64,000 nucleotides of DNA from Streptomyces antarcticus (GTDB lineage Bacteria > Actinomycetota > Actinomycetes > Streptomycetales > Streptomycetaceae), in assembly GCF_026627255.1 (NCBI RefSeq), contig NZ_JAPNLM010000016.1, positions 129,831 to 193,830 on the forward strand, in the 5' to 3' direction. The translations under genes were made by a program, and so were the position numbers. This document shows positions 27,471-36,855 of the stretch, in pieces. The notes below the pieces were generated by a model. It saw nothing but the letters and a program-made list of their open reading frames with translations, was not told the DNA's origin and searched no databases. Positions within the stretch are counted from its first letter, which is position 1, and the number at the start of each line of letters is the position of its first letter.

Positions 27471-28223
27471 GTGGCGAACATGGCGAACAAGAACATTCCC
27501 GACCCCGGCTACTCCGACGACGACGGCTCCGCCGATCCCCGGCTGACCGCGGCCCTGGCCGCCTGGTCGCAGGACCGGACGCAGGAACCGCAGGTGCTGG
27601 CCGCCCTCAGGGACGCCCGTCTCCTGGTGCCCGTCGTCGCCGTCCTCGGTGAGGTCGAGACCGACCCCGTCACCGGGCTCGCGCGCGAGAAGACCAGCGA
27701 CATGGCCGTGCCGACCCTGCGGGCCGGCGACCGCCGGGCACTGCCCGCCTTCACCTCGACCGCCTCCCTCGCGCTTTGGGACCCGGCCGCCCGTCCGGTG
27801 GCCGTCCCGCTGCACCAGGCGCTCGCCGCCGCCGCGCACGAGAAGGCCGACACGGTGGTCCTGGACCTGGCCGGGCCGGTCGCCTACCAGCTGACCGGTC
27901 CCGCGCTGCTCGCGCTCGCGGAGGGCCGCACGGACACCGACCCGCTGGCCGACCCCGCCGTACGGGAGGCCGTACGGGCCGCCGTGGCGGCGGAACCCGG
28001 CGTACTGCGGGCCCATCTGGGCCCGGCCGGGGCGGGAGCCGACGGCACCCTCGCCGTCGTCCTGGCCGGCGAGGCCGCGGGGCCCCCCGCGGCGGCCCGC
28101 CGGCTCGCCGAGGCCCTCGCCGCGGACGAGACGCTGCGGGCCCGGCTGGTGCGCGGGCTGGACCTGGCCCTGCTGCCCGCGGACGCCCCGGCCCCGTCCG
28201 GCGAACCGCTCTTCACCCGCTGA
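27471..28223 (+). CDS. SseB-family protein
   Basis: A 250-residue cytoplasmic protein. The N-terminal half holds the SseB pattern LAALRDARLLVPVVAVLGEV, then TSDMAVPTLRAGDRRALPAF and TSTASLALWDPAARPVAVPL. In actinobacteria SseB-like domains occur in many small proteins, some linked to type VII secretion or stress, with no established biochemical activity. The C-terminal half is Ala/Leu-rich and has no recognised motif. GTG 27471 begins 12 bp after the protease stop, so it may be the third gene of that operon. DUF1844 lies convergent downstream. Confidence 0.82.
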   Translation: MANMANKNIPDPGYSDDDGSADPRLTAALAAWSQDRTQEPQVLAALRDARLLVPVVAVLGEVETDPVTGLAREKTSDMAVPTLRAGDRRALPAFTSTASLALWDPAARPVAVPLHQALAAAAHEKADTVVLDLAGPVAYQLTGPALLALAEGRTDTDPLADPAVREAVRAAVAAEPGVLRAHLGPAGAGADGTLAVVLAGEAAGPPAAARRLAEALAADETLRARLVRGLDLALLPADAPAPSGEPLFTR

Positions 28224-28263
28224 CCCCGGCACCCGCGTACGCCGTACGGAGGGGGTGCGGGGC

Positions 28264-28641
28264 TCAGCCGAAGACCGGGCCGGTGAACTTCTCGCCCGGC
28301 CCCTGGCCCGGCTCGTCCGGGACGATCGAGGCCTCGCGGAAGGCGAGCTGGAGGGACTTCAGGCCGTCCCGCAGCGGGGCGGCGTGGAAGGAGCTGATCT
28401 CGGTGGCGCTCGCCGTGACCAGTCCGGCCAGGGCCGTGATCAGCTTGCGGGCCTCGTCGAGGTCCTTGTGCTCGGAGTCCGGCTTGTCCAGACCCAGATT
28501 GACCGCCGCGGCGCTCAGCAGGTGCACGGCCACCGTGGTGATCACCTCGACCGCGGGGACGTCCGCGATGTCGCGGGTCATGGCGTCGTAGTCGGGGGAG
28601 CCGTCGGCAGCGGGGTCGGTGGAGGGGGTCGCGTCAGTCAT
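28264..28641 (-). CDS. DUF1844 domain protein
   Basis: A 125-residue protein. The domain core is VEVITTVAVHLLSAAAVNLGL, followed by DLDEARKLITALAGLVTASA, the hallmark of DUF1844, a small helical family found near infC in actinobacteria. The N-terminus is acidic and Pro/Ser-rich. The ATG at 28641 is preferred; a GTG at 28650 would add three residues. No catalytic residues are evident and no membrane anchor is certain. It is divergent from the infC leader, so the 5' regions of both share about 50 bp. Confidence 0.85.
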   Translation of the reverse strand: MTDATPSTDPAADGSPDYDAMTRDIADVPAVEVITTVAVHLLSAAAVNLGLDKPDSEHKDLDEARKLITALAGLVTASATEISSFHAAPLRDGLKSLQLAFREASIVPDEPGQGPGEKFTGPVFG

Positions 28642-28684
28642 GTGGCCCACGATATGCCGTGCGGCGGGCTTGCCACGCGGGTGC

Positions 28685-28690
28685 TAGTAT
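28685..28690 (+). promoter_or_regulatory. infC: Extended -10 promoter element for infC-rpmI-rplT
   Basis: TGC-TAGTAT gives an extended -10 (TGn plus TAGTAT at 28685-28690). No good -35 lies at the right distance. Transcription would begin near 28697, producing a leader of about 300 nt before infC. Confidence 0.5.
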
Positions 28691-28696
28691 GTACTT

Positions 28697-28992
28697 CGAC
28701 CGGCCGGACACTGCTGTGCCCGGCCCACAAGTGGAGGCTCCGTTCTCCCACCTGACCGCCCTCCGGGGTGTCGGGTCATCCGGTCAGGCGGTATCCATCG
28801 TTCCGTACGGACGATGGAAAGCTGCCCGATGATGCGCCCCGCGGTTCGCACGCGGCGGTGCTCCGGTTGTTTTGGAGCCCCTGCCTGTGCCCGGCGGGGC
28901 TTTTTTCATTCTCCCCGCCGCGGTAGGTCTGACGGAAATACACGTCAGCGGCTGTCTGCCAGGCAGCCGTGTGGTGCTACCGAGGAGGATCC
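28697..28992 (+). ncRNA. Structured 5' leader of the infC-rpmI-rplT operon, probable attenuator
   Basis: About 300 bases without a credible protein gene but with ordered hairpins: CCTGACCG/CGGTCAGG (28750-28790 region), CCATCGT/ACGATGG around 28793-28817, and an intrinsic terminator at 28876-28906 well before the gene. A further hairpin (GGCTG/CAGCC) sits near 28950-28970, just upstream of the ribosome site. Leaders of infC/rplT operons are often controlled by L20 or by premature termination; the sequence supports such a mechanism but the ligand is unknown. Confidence 0.6.
28876..28906 (+). terminator. Intrinsic terminator inside the infC leader
   Basis: AGCCCC-T-GCC, loop TGTGCCC, GGC-GGGGCT, then six T residues (28901-28906). 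A T-tract is rare in this window, where most terminators lack one, which supports regulated attenuation upstream of infC rather than a gene end. Confidence 0.75.
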
Positions 28993-29730
28993 ATCAGCAC
29001 CGAGCCCCGCATCAACGACCGGATTCGCGTTCCCGAGGTACGGCTTGTCGGTCCCAGCGGCGAGCAGGTCGGCATCGTGCCGCTTGCGAAGGCGCTCGAG
29101 CTCGCGCAGGAGTACGACCTCGACCTGGTCGAGGTCGCGGCGTCCGCACGCCCGCCGGTCTGCAAGCTCATGGACTACGGCAAGTTCAAGTACGAGTCGG
29201 CCATGAAGGCCCGTGAGGCGCGCAAGAACCAGGCGCACACGGTCATCAAGGAAATGAAGCTCCGGCCGAAGATCGACCCGCACGACTATGACACCAAGAA
29301 GGGTCACGTCGTTCGGTTCCTCAAGCAGGGCGACAAGGTCAAGATCACGATCATGTTCCGTGGTCGCGAGCAGTCCAGGCCGGAACTCGGCTTCCGACTG
29401 CTGCAGCGTCTGGCCTCGGACGTCGAGGACCTCGGGTTCATCGAGTCGAACCCGAAGCAGGACGGCCGAAACATGATCATGGTTCTCGGTCCGCACAAGA
29501 AGAAGACCGAGGCCATGGCCGAGGCCCGCGAGGCGCAGGCCGCCCGCAAGGCCGAGCGCCAAGGCGTCGCCTACACCGAAGACGGCGTTTCCTACACCGA
29601 CGACGGGGCTCCTTCCGAGGACGCCGCGCTCGAGGCGGAGGAGACCGAGGCCGCCGAGGTCACCGAGGCTGCCACCGACGAGGCAGGCGCCGGCGAGGCG
29701 CCCGCCGACGAGGCGAACACCCAGGCCTGA
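28993..29730 (+). CDS. infC: Translation initiation factor IF-3, with probable AUC start codon
   Basis: IF-3 binds the 30S subunit, prevents early subunit joining and checks the initiation codon. The protein (245 residues from 28993) shows EPRINDRIRVPEVRLVGPSG, EQVGIVPLAKALELAQEYDL, the linker KYESAMKAREARKNQ, and the C-domain KIDPHDYDTKKGHVVRFLKQ. An acidic Glu/Ala tail of about 50 residues is typical of Streptomyces. The only in-frame ATG/GTG upstream is GTG 28969, which sits in a hairpin without a ribosome site. AGGAGG (28983-28988) instead points to ATC at 28993. E. coli infC uses AUU for autoregulation, so an AUC start here is plausible. Confidence 0.93.
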   Translation: MSTEPRINDRIRVPEVRLVGPSGEQVGIVPLAKALELAQEYDLDLVEVAASARPPVCKLMDYGKFKYESAMKAREARKNQAHTVIKEMKLRPKIDPHDYDTKKGHVVRFLKQGDKVKITIMFRGREQSRPELGFRLLQRLASDVEDLGFIESNPKQDGRNMIMVLGPHKKKTEAMAEAREAQAARKAERQGVAYTEDGVSYTDDGAPSEDAALEAEETEAAEVTEAATDEAGAGEAPADEANTQA

Positions 29731-29770
29731 TTCCGGGGCGGCCCGTCTCGGATCACCAACACGACATGAC

Positions 29771-29806
29771 GCTCCCGGAGCCGGTCCGCAGCGGACCGGT
29801 GGGAGC
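29771..29806 (+). other. Long hairpin between infC and rpmI
   Basis: GCTCCC ... CCGGTCCG-CAG-CGGACCGG ... GGGAGC forms an extended stem with small internal asymmetry, 40 bp after infC and 27 bp before rpmI. It has no T-tract. It may be an RNA processing or translational control element, or a partial terminator that sets subunit ratios. Confidence 0.5.
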
Positions 29807-29832
29807 GCCACCGACGAGGAGACAACGGCGCT

Positions 29833-30027
29833 ATGCCGAAGAACAAGACGCACAGCGGTTCCAAGAAGCGCTTCAAGATCACCGGCTCCGGCAAGGTGCT
29901 CCGTGAGCGTGCCGGCAAGCGCCACCTGCTCGAGCACAAGTCGTCCCGTGTCACCCGCCGCCTGACCGGCACCGCGGAGATGGCCCCCGGCGACGCCGCG
30001 AAGATCAAGAAGCTTCTCGGCAAGTGA
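29833..30027 (+). CDS. rpmI: 50S ribosomal protein L35
   Basis: A 64-residue basic protein. MPKNKTHSGSKKRFKITGSG at the start and KRHLLEHKSSRVTRRL in the middle are the L35 signatures, and the protein has the full family length. The ATG at 29833 follows gaggaga. It lies between infC and rplT, the usual order. L35 packs against 23S rRNA near L15 and L33. Confidence 0.97.
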   Translation: MPKNKTHSGSKKRFKITGSGKVLRERAGKRHLLEHKSSRVTRRLTGTAEMAPGDAAKIKKLLGK

Positions 30028-30033
30028 CGCCCT

Positions 30034-30054
30034 CCGCTCCCCTTCCGGGAGCGG
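30034..30054 (+). other. Hairpin between rpmI and rplT
   Basis: CCGCTCCC, loop CTTCC, GGGAGCGG: a perfect 8-bp stem 6 bp after rpmI and 74 bp before rplT. It lacks a T-tract, so it is probably an RNA stability or partial termination element rather than a full terminator. Confidence 0.45.
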
Positions 30055-30128
30055 GACGTCAAGACCGGGACCCCATCGAATTCGGGTCGTGTGAAGACAA
30101 CCACGGCCCCGCTACAAGGAGTTAAAAA

Positions 30129-30515
30129 GTGGCACGCGTCAAGCGGGCAGTAAACGCCCACAAGAAGCGCCGGGCGATCCTCGAGGCGGCCTCCGGCTAC
30201 CGCGGTCAGCGTTCGCGCCTGTACCGCAAGGCCAAGGAGCAGGTCACCCACTCGCTGGTCTACAACTTCAACGACCGCAAGAAGCGCAAGGGCGACTTCC
30301 GTCAGCTGTGGATCCAGCGCATCAACGCCGCTGCCCGCCAGAACGGCATGACGTACAACCGCCTCATCCAGGGTCTGAAGGCCGCCAACATCGAGGTGGA
30401 CCGCAAGATCCTCGCGGAGCTGGCCGTCAACGACGCCAACGCGTTCGCCGCGCTCGTCGAGGTCGCGCAGAAGGCGCTTCCGTCCGACGTCAACGCCCCC
30501 AAGGCCGCCGCCTAA
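30129..30515 (+). CDS. rplT: 50S ribosomal protein L20
   Basis: A 128-residue primary assembly protein of the large subunit. The opening ARVKRAVNAHKKRRAILEAA, then RGQRSRLYRKAKEQVTHSLV and LWIQRINAAARQNGMTYNRL match L20 throughout. The tail FAALVEVAQKALPSD is family-typical. GTG 30129 has a strong aaggag. In other bacteria L20 represses its own operon by binding the leader RNA; the structured leader at 28697-28992 makes that possible here. Confidence 0.97.
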   Translation: MARVKRAVNAHKKRRAILEAASGYRGQRSRLYRKAKEQVTHSLVYNFNDRKKRKGDFRQLWIQRINAAARQNGMTYNRLIQGLKAANIEVDRKILAELAVNDANAFAALVEVAQKALPSDVNAPKAAA

Positions 30516-30550
30516 GGGCCAGCCGGCCCGGCAGTCACAGGGCCGGCCCC

Positions 30551-30584
30551 CACGGACCCGCAGGCATTCGCCTGCGGGTCCGTG
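30551..30584 (+). terminator. Strong terminator of the infC operon
   Basis: A perfect 15-bp stem (CACGGACCCGCAGGC and its complement) closes a four-base loop ATTC, 36 bp after the rplT stop, followed by TGCTTTCCCC. This is the longest uninterrupted stem in this part of the window. Confidence 0.85.
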
Positions 30585-30629
30585 TGCTTTCCCCTCCGCA
30601 CCAGGACCCGAGAGAGAACCGCAGACACC

Positions 30630-31490
<861 letters not shown>

Positions 31491-31546
31491 TAATGTGGCG
31501 GCCCGGGGGGCCCACTGCGCTACTCGGAGATGTGGGGTACGGGGAC

Positions 31547-32902
31547 ATGACCGTCGGTACGAACAGCTCGCCGCAGGCCGGCACGGCCACCGGCCCCGCC
31601 GCCGAGCGTGTCCAGGACGTACGCGCCGCCCTGGCCGGAGTCCCGCCCCAGGCGGGCCCCGCCCGCCCCGCCCCCGAGGGCGGAGCCGACGGGCCGCGCA
31701 CCGGAGCACGGCAGGGGCGCGCGGCGTCCCGTACGCCCGTCCCGTACGCCCCGCCCGGCCCGAAGCCGGAGTACGACGCCGGGGCCGCGGCCGAGTCCGG
31801 GGCCCCCGGACCGGGCGTCCCCGTCGGACCGGGGCCGGGCGACGCCGCCGGCGAACGGCTGGGCGGCGGCATCGACCCCGACGACCTGCCCGACGGGCTC
31901 GTCGTCGCCGACGACTCCGGACGCGTCATCTGCTTCAACCTGGCCGCGGCCCGGATGACCGCCACCGACCCCGCGCGGGCGCTGGGCACCCGTATCGACA
32001 GCGCCCTGCCGCTGGAGGACCTCGAGGGCCGCCGCTGGTGGGCGCTGACCGACCCCTACGGAGGCCTGGCCACCCGGCGGGGCCAGCCCGAGCGGAACCT
32101 GCTGCTGCCCGGCGGCCGCGAGGTGCTCGTCTCCGCCCGTTATGTGCGCACCCACCCCACCGGCCCGCTGCGCCGCCTCGTCGTCACCCTGCGCGGCACC
32201 GAGGCCCGCCGCCGCACCGAGCGCAGCCACGCCGAGCTGATCGCCACCGTCGCCCACGAGCTGCGCTCCCCGCTCACCTCCGTCAAGGGCTTCACGGCGA
32301 CCCTCCTCGCCAAGTGGGAGCGGTTCACCGACGACCAGAAGCGGCTGATGCTGGAGACCGTCGACGCCGACGCCAACCGCGTCACCCGGCTCATCGCCGA
32401 GCTCCTCGACATCTCCCGCATCGACTCCGGCCGCCTGGAGGTGCGCCGCCAGCCGGTCGACATCGGCACCGCGGTGGCCCGTCACGTCCAGGCGCTGACC
32501 GCGAACGGACAGACCCCCGAGCGGTTCCTCGTCAGCGTCTGCCGTCCGCTGCCCGATCTATGGGCGGACCCGGACAAGATCGACCAAATTCTCGGCAACC
32601 TCCTCGAAAACGCGGTGCGCCACGGTGAGGGAACGGTCACCATCGAGGTGACGCCGCACGAGAAGGGAACAGCCGTCACCGTGACCGACGAGGGCTCCGG
32701 GATCCCGGAGGAGTCGATGGGCCGCGTCTTCACCCGCTTCTGGCGGGGGAGCAAGCGCGGCGGCACCGGCCTGGGCCTGTACATCGTCAAGGGCATCGTG
32801 GAGGCCCACGGCGGCACCATCGCGGTCGGCCGGGGCCCCGGCGGCGGAGCCGAGTTCCGGTTTATTCTGCCCGTGAGCGCCCCGGCCTACCTCACGCAGT
32901 AG
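31547..32902 (+). CDS. Soluble PAS-domain sensor histidine kinase
   Basis: A 451-residue kinase without membrane segments. Residues 1-105 are a disordered Pro/Ala/Gly region, followed by a PAS domain (about 110-215, DLPDGLVVADDSGRVICFN). Dimerisation/phosphoacceptor motif LIATVAHELRSPLTSVKGFT gives His237. The ATPase domain has N-box NLLENAVRHGEG, G1 VTDEGSGIPEE, F-box FTRFWRG and G2 GGTGLGLYIVKGIVEAHGG. No response regulator gene is adjacent, so it is an orphan. The ATG at 31547 is chosen. The signal is unknown, but the cytoplasmic PAS domain suggests redox or small-molecule input. Confidence 0.9.
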   Translation: MTVGTNSSPQAGTATGPAAERVQDVRAALAGVPPQAGPARPAPEGGADGPRTGARQGRAASRTPVPYAPPGPKPEYDAGAAAESGAPGPGVPVGPGPGDAAGERLGGGIDPDDLPDGLVVADDSGRVICFNLAAARMTATDPARALGTRIDSALPLEDLEGRRWWALTDPYGGLATRRGQPERNLLLPGGREVLVSARYVRTHPTGPLRRLVVTLRGTEARRRTERSHAELIATVAHELRSPLTSVKGFTATLLAKWERFTDDQKRLMLETVDADANRVTRLIAELLDISRIDSGRLEVRRQPVDIGTAVARHVQALTANGQTPERFLVSVCRPLPDLWADPDKIDQILGNLLENAVRHGEGTVTIEVTPHEKGTAVTVTDEGSGIPEESMGRVFTRFWRGSKRGGTGLGLYIVKGIVEAHGGTIAVGRGPGGGAEFRFILPVSAPAYLTQ

Positions 32903-33051
32903 CACTGCGGAGCGTCTCGCCAGGCGGCCCACGGGCTCCTTCACCCCCGGCGACCTTTAGACTCGACCTTTGGCACCTTTGTGTCCTTGTGTCGATCAGG
33001 TCGATCAAGTCGTCGGGGACCACCAGCCAGCCATCGGAAGTACGGGAAGAG

Positions 33052-34179
33052 ATGTCGGCACCGAACAAGTCGTACGACCCTGTCGAGGTCGAGGCACTGA
33101 AACCGGAAGAGATCGAGCGCATGCGGGACGAGGCGCTCGCCGCCTTCGCTTCCGCCGGCGACCTCGACGCACTGCGGGAGGCGAAGACCGCGCACATGGG
33201 CGACCGCTCGCCCCTGGCGCTCGCCAACCGCGAGATCGGCGCCCTGCCCCCCCAGGCCAAGGCCGAGGCGGGCAAGCGAGTGGGCCAGGCACGCGGCGCC
33301 GTGAACAAGGCCTTCGGGTCCCGCACGGTCGAGCTGGAGGCGGAGCGCGACGAGCGGGTGCTCGTCGAGGAGGCGGTGGACGTCACGCTGTCCTACGACC
33401 GCCTGCCGGCCGGCGCCCGGCACCCCCTGACCACGCTGATGGACCGCATCGCGGACATCTTCACGGCCATGGGGTACGAGGTCGCGGAAGGGCCCGAGGT
33501 CGAGGCGGAGTGGTTCAACTTCGACGCCCTGAACTTCACGCCCGACCACCCGGCGCGCCAGATGCAGGACACCTTCTTCGTCCAGGGGCCCGAGGGCACA
33601 GAGGGCGACGAGTCCGGCGTCGTGCTGCGCACCCACACCTCCCCGGTGCAGGCGCGCTCGCTGCTGGAGCGCAAGCCCCCCGTCTACATCGTGTGTCCGG
33701 GGCGGGTGTACCGCACCGACGAGCTCGACGCGACGCACACCCCGGTCTTCCACCAGGTCGAGCTGCTCGCCGTGGACGAGGGCCTGACCATGGCCGACCT
33801 CAAGGGCACCATGGACCACATGGTCCAGGAGCTGTTCGGCGAGGGCACGACCACGCGCCTGCGCCCGCACTTCTTCCCCTTCACCGAGCCGTCCGCCGAG
33901 ATGGACATGCAGTGCTACGTGTGCCGCGGCGCGTCGGTGGGCAACCCCGACCGCCCCTGCCGCACCTGCTCCAGCGAGGGCTGGATCGAGCTCGGCGGCT
34001 GCGGGATGGTCAACCCCAAGGTGCTCACCGCCTGCGGCGTGGACCCGGAGAAGTACAGCGGGTTCGCCTTCGGGTTCGGCATCGAGCGGATGCTGATGTT
34101 CCGTCACAACGTAGAAGACATGCGAGACATGGTCGAGGGTGACGTTCGCTTCACCCGGCCGTTCGGGAGTGAGATCTGA
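33052..34179 (+). CDS. pheS: Phenylalanyl-tRNA synthetase alpha subunit
   Basis: The alpha subunit holds the aminoacylation site that charges tRNA-Phe. The 375-residue protein has an N-terminal coiled-coil region (about 1-100), motif 1 area HPLTTLMDRIADIFTAMGYE, motif 2 RTHTSPVQARSLLE with CPGRVYRTDELDATHTPVFH, and motif 3 GFAFGFGIERMLM. Cys residues in MQCYVCRG and CRTCSSEGW form a zinc-like cluster. The ATG at 33052 has gggaaga upstream. Its TGA shares an A with the pheT ATG (34179), so translation is coupled. No T-box-like leader was recognised in the 149 bp upstream. Confidence 0.97.
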   Translation: MSAPNKSYDPVEVEALKPEEIERMRDEALAAFASAGDLDALREAKTAHMGDRSPLALANREIGALPPQAKAEAGKRVGQARGAVNKAFGSRTVELEAERDERVLVEEAVDVTLSYDRLPAGARHPLTTLMDRIADIFTAMGYEVAEGPEVEAEWFNFDALNFTPDHPARQMQDTFFVQGPEGTEGDESGVVLRTHTSPVQARSLLERKPPVYIVCPGRVYRTDELDATHTPVFHQVELLAVDEGLTMADLKGTMDHMVQELFGEGTTTRLRPHFFPFTEPSAEMDMQCYVCRGASVGNPDRPCRTCSSEGWIELGGCGMVNPKVLTACGVDPEKYSGFAFGFGIERMLMFRHNVEDMRDMVEGDVRFTRPFGSEI

Positions 34180-36707
34180 TGCGCGTCCCGCTTTCCTGGC
34201 TGCGGGAGTACGTCGACCTCCCCGCGGGTGAGACCGGCCGCGACGTGGCCGCCAAGCTGGTCGACGCCGGCCTCGAGGTCGAGACCGTCGAGCAGCTCGG
34301 CGGCGGGCTCAAGGGCCCGCTCGTCGTCGGCCAGGTGCTGACCATCGAGGAGCTCGAGGGCTTCCGCAAGCCGATCCGCTTCTGCACGGTCAACGTCGGC
34401 ACCGCCAACGGCACCAGCGAGCCGCAGGAGGTCGTCTGCGGCGCCCGGAACTTCGCCGTCGGCGACAAGGTCGTCGTGGTCCTGCCCGGCGCGGTGCTGC
34501 CCGGCGACTTCGCCATCGCCTCGCGCAAGACGTACGGCCGCACCTCGCACGGCATGATCTGCTCCGGCGACGAGCTGGGCATGGGCGACGACGGCACGCA
34601 CGGCATCATCGTGCTGCCGCACGAGCACGAGGTCGGCACCGACGCGATCGAGCTGCTCCAGCTCGTCGACGAGGTCCTCGACATCGACATCACCCCGGAC
34701 CGCGGCTACTGCATGTCCCTGCGCGGCATCGCCCGCGAGGCGGCGACCGCGTACGGCCTGCCGCTGCGCGACCCGGCGCTGATCGACGTCCCCGCGCCGA
34801 ACTCGTACGGCTACCCGGTCAAGGTCGACGACCCGGCCGGCTGCGACCGCTTCACCGCGCGTACGGTGACCGGCCTCGACCCCGAGGCGCGCTCTCCGAT
34901 CTGGCTGACCCGCCGCCTCCAGAAGGCGGGCATGCGCCCGATCTCGCTCGCCGTCGACATCACCAACTACGTGATGCTGGAGCTCGGCCAGCCGCTTCAC
35001 GCCTACGACCGCTCGCGGATCGACGGCACGATCGGCGTCCGCCGCGCGGAGCAGGGCGAGAAGTTCACCACCCTCGACGGGGTCGCGCGCACGCTCGACG
35101 CCGAGGACCTGGTGATCACCGACAACAGCGGGCCGATCGGCATCGCCGGCGTCATGGGCGGTGCCGGCACCGAGATCGCCGACTCCGTCACGAACCCGGA
35201 GACCGGACAGGTCACCGGCACCACCGAGGTCGTCGTCGAGGCCGCGCACTTCGACCCCGTGTCGATCTCGCGCACCGCCCGCCGCCTGAAGCTCTCCTCG
35301 GAGGCCTCCAAGCGCTTCGAGCGGGGAGTCGACCCGCAGGCCGCCGCCGCTGCCGCGCAGCGGACCGTCGACCTGCTCGTGCTGCTCGCGGGCGGCACCG
35401 CCGAGGCGGGCGTCACCGAGTACCTCGCCCCGGGCGCCCCGCGTTCCATCGCGATGAGCGCGGACCACCCGGACCGGGTCGCCGGCATGGACTACGGCCG
35501 CGAGACCGTCGTGCGCCGCCTCCAGGAGGTCGGCTGCGACGTGTACGGCCAGGACGAGCTCGTCGTCACCGTCCCGTCGTGGCGGCCCGACCTCGCCGAG
35601 CCCAACGACCTCGCCGAAGAGGTCATCCGGCTGGAGGGCTACGGGAACCTCCCGTCCACCCTCCCGCAGGTGCCCTCCGGCCGCGGTCTCACGGCCCGCC
35701 AGCAGCTGCACCGCCGGGTGGGACGCGCGCTGGCCGGCGCCGGCTACGTCGAGGCGCTGAGCTACCCGTTCGTGGGGGAGCAGGTCTTCGACCAGCTCCA
35801 GCTGCCCGCGGACGACGCCGCCCGCCGGGTCGTCAAGCTCGTCAACCCGATCTCCGACGAGGAGCCGGCGCTGCGCACCACGCTGCTGCCGGGTCTGCTC
35901 GGCGCGCTGCGCCGCAACGACAGCCGGGGCAGTCACGACCTCGCGCTCTTCGAGACCGGTTCGGTCTTCCTCGCCGCCGGGCGGCCGGGTGTCGCCGTAC
36001 GGCTGCCCGTCGACCGGCGTCCCACGGACGAGGAGATCGCCACCCTGGACGCGGCCCTGCCCGCCCAGCCGCGGTACGCCGCGGTCGTGCTGGCCGGTGC
36101 GCGCGAGCAGGCCGGCTGGTGGGGCAAGGGCCGCCCCGCCGACTGGGCGGACGCGGTCCAGGCCGCCCGCGCGCTGGCCGCCCTGGCCGGCGCGGAACTC
36201 GTCGTCCGCCAGGGCCAGTACGGTCCCTGGCACCCGGGCCGCTGCGCCGAGCTGGTCGTCACCGTCGACGGTGACGAGCAGGTGATCGGCCACGCGGGCG
36301 AGCTGCACCCGCGCGTGGTCAAGGCGTTGGGCCTGCCGGCCCGCACCAGCGCCATGGAGCTCGACCTGGACCGCCTCGCGGCGGCCGGCGACGAGTCCCT
36401 CCAGGCGCCCCGGATCTCCACCTTCCCGGTGGCGACCCAGGACGTCGCGCTGATCGTCGACGCGTCGGTCCCGGCGTCCGCCGTGGAGGACGCCCTGCAC
36501 GAGGGCGCGGGCGAACTCCTCGAGTCGCTGAGGCTGTTCGACGTGTTCACCGGTGAGCAGGTCGGCGGGGGCAAGAAGTCCCTGGCGTACGCGCTGCGCT
36601 TCCGCGCGGCCGACCGCACGCTGACCGCCGAGGAGTCCACGGCCGCGCGCGACGCGGCGGTGGCGCTGGCCGGCGAGCGGACCGGGGCGGTGCTCCGGGG
36701 CGCGTAA
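34179..36707 (+). CDS. pheT: Phenylalanyl-tRNA synthetase beta subunit
   Basis: The 842-residue beta subunit includes the tRNA anticodon contact, editing of misacylated Tyr-tRNA and structural domains. Order: N-terminal MRVPLSWLREYVDLPAGETG, EMAP/tRNA-binding domain (about 45-155) with VVCGARNFAVGD, B3/B4 editing domain with KLSSEASKRFERGVDP, B5, a catalytic-like domain with LVNPISDEEPALRTTLLPGL, and the C-terminal anticodon-binding domain (about 750-842). The length is normal for actinobacteria. It is fused in translation to pheS by a 1-bp stop/start overlap (TGATG). Confidence 0.97.
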   Translation: MRVPLSWLREYVDLPAGETGRDVAAKLVDAGLEVETVEQLGGGLKGPLVVGQVLTIEELEGFRKPIRFCTVNVGTANGTSEPQEVVCGARNFAVGDKVVVVLPGAVLPGDFAIASRKTYGRTSHGMICSGDELGMGDDGTHGIIVLPHEHEVGTDAIELLQLVDEVLDIDITPDRGYCMSLRGIAREAATAYGLPLRDPALIDVPAPNSYGYPVKVDDPAGCDRFTARTVTGLDPEARSPIWLTRRLQKAGMRPISLAVDITNYVMLELGQPLHAYDRSRIDGTIGVRRAEQGEKFTTLDGVARTLDAEDLVITDNSGPIGIAGVMGGAGTEIADSVTNPETGQVTGTTEVVVEAAHFDPVSISRTARRLKLSSEASKRFERGVDPQAAAAAAQRTVDLLVLLAGGTAEAGVTEYLAPGAPRSIAMSADHPDRVAGMDYGRETVVRRLQEVGCDVYGQDELVVTVPSWRPDLAEPNDLAEEVIRLEGYGNLPSTLPQVPSGRGLTARQQLHRRVGRALAGAGYVEALSYPFVGEQVFDQLQLPADDAARRVVKLVNPISDEEPALRTTLLPGLLGALRRNDSRGSHDLALFETGSVFLAAGRPGVAVRLPVDRRPTDEEIATLDAALPAQPRYAAVVLAGAREQAGWWGKGRPADWADAVQAARALAALAGAELVVRQGQYGPWHPGRCAELVVTVDGDEQVIGHAGELHPRVVKALGLPARTSAMELDLDRLAAAGDESLQAPRISTFPVATQDVALIVDASVPASAVEDALHEGAGELLESLRLFDVFTGEQVGGGKKSLAYALRFRAADRTLTAEESTAARDAAVALAGERTGAVLRGA

Positions 36708-36732
36708 CCGCCCACCCGCACGGCATGTCGAG

Positions 36733-36760
36733 GGGCGCGTCCGGACCACTGGGCGCGCCC
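36733..36760 (+). terminator. Probable pheST terminator
   Basis: GGGCGCG (36733-36739) pairs with CGCGCCC (36754-36760) around a 14-base loop, 25 bp after the pheT stop, followed by TTCG. The stem is short and GC-only. Confidence 0.5.
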
Positions 36761-36815
36761 TTCGCGCGTGGTCGGCGCCGCCTTGACGGGCCGGGTCCGT
36801 ACGTGCGCCGCGGCG

Positions 36816-36855
36816 CACCGGCAGGGCGGCCCGCCGACGAACCGCCCTGCCGGTG
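36816..36855. terminator. Long hairpin in the pheT-regulator gap, likely second terminator
   Basis: A perfect 14-bp stem: CACCGGCAGGGCGG (36816-36829) with CCGCCCTGCCGGTG (36842-36855) around a 12-base loop. It is symmetrical enough to act in either direction and probably insulates the pheST operon from the downstream regulator. Confidence 0.55.

Noticed and set aside
32903..33051. A T-box or other tRNA-sensing leader before pheS.
   Set aside because: The 149 bp are too short and lack a T-box sequence or a terminator/antiterminator pair; only a short direct repeat (gtcgatca) is visible.
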